From assembly GCA_024698555.1 (NCBI GenBank), contig JAILRI010000019.1, positions 1-34,109 of the forward strand: a stretch of 34,109 bases of DNA. The letters are read 5' to 3'. The notes beneath the pieces are model-generated. The model had not been told where the DNA came from. It made no database searches and worked only from the letters and a program-made list of their open reading frames with translations. Within the stretch, counting starts at the first letter, position 1; the number at the start of each line of letters is the position of its first letter. This document shows, piece by piece, positions 34,050 to 34,109 of this stretch. Both the position numbers and the translations under genes were made by a program. The stretch is from Lachnospiraceae bacterium (lineage in GTDB: Bacteria > Bacillota > Clostridia > Lachnospirales > Lachnospiraceae).

Positions 34050-34078
34050 TTGATTTCCGTTTGAGTATATATTATAAT
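34050..34078 (+). promoter_or_regulatory. Promoter at the right edge
   Basis: TTGATT (34050-34055) and a perfect TATAAT (34073-34078) have a 17-nt spacer. The -10 box lies within an inverted repeat with arms GTATATA (34065-34071) and TATATAC (34082-34088), which could be an operator or just AT-rich symmetry. Confidence 0.6.
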
Positions 34079-34094
34079 TTATATATACCCAAAT

Positions 34095-34109
34095 AGGAGG
34101 AATGCCATA
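34095..34109 (+). CDS. Ribosome site and start region of a gene cut by the window end
   Basis: AGGAGG (34095-34100) follows the promoter at 34050-34078. ATG at 34102 is only 1 nt from this site, which is too close for normal initiation. The last base, A at 34109, would begin an ATG with an 8-nt spacing if the next bases are TG. Either way a plus-strand gene starts here, but nothing can be said about its product. Confidence 0.4.

Noticed and set aside
34102-34104. ATG immediately after the last AGGAGG as a gene start
   Set aside because: The spacing is 1 nt, too short for normal initiation. The true start is probably at or just past the window end.

Overview
The window reads as chromosomal DNA of a Clostridia bacterium, most likely Lachnospiraceae. 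The evidence is the gene content (type III glutamine synthetase, DUF5721 and DUF5688 proteins, a YkpA-type ABC-F protein, YesL/DUF624), the Gram-positive style LexA boxes and CIRCE element, strong AGGAGG-type ribosome sites and a medium G+C content. No rRNA, tRNA, CRISPR array, insertion sequence or phage gene was seen. The assignment is inference from content; no 16S or marker search was possible.

Layout. 1-334: a nested terminator-like stem, a composite hairpin repeat and the recA terminator. 335-1420: recA under two LexA boxes. 1583-8831 (all minus): a gene for a VYAGP-repeat/zinc-ribbon protein, then moxR, a DUF58 gene, a membrane transglutaminase gene, an HD-GYP c-di-GMP phosphodiesterase and a GNAT acetyltransferase, the last five tightly packed. 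9040-10728: a SulP anion transporter with a STAS domain, followed by repeats and a bidirectional terminator. 10988-13126: htpG with a CIRCE operator. 13250-24521 (minus): an eight-gene run with gaps of 3-36 nt, read in the order xpt, AI-2E family protein, DUF624, glgB, type III glutamine synthetase, ABC-F, a GlgX-like protein that has lost its catalytic residues, and DUF5721. 24744-25388: upp, divergent from xpt, making a nucleobase-salvage pair. 25534-31524: a DUF5688 protein, a 5'-nucleotidase-like HAD protein, a 1073-residue secreted Ig-like protein and a divergent membrane protein. 31508-32734: metK behind a divergent SAM-I type riboswitch and terminator. 33149-33829: a metallo-beta-lactamase fold protein. 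33830-34109: the eroded end of an AAA/DUF4143-type ATPase gene, and the promoter and ribosome site of a gene that runs off the window.

The most unusual items are: (1) the VYAGP-repeat protein beside the MoxR-DUF58-transglutaminase genes; (2) a family of modular intergenic hairpins with compensatory base changes between copies and a shared TTATCGCA leader placed before unrelated hairpins; (3) a probable pseudo-debranching enzyme in the glycogen/nitrogen gene run; (4) a SAM-I riboswitch on metK whose P2 loop is an A-only loop that cannot make the usual pseudoknot.
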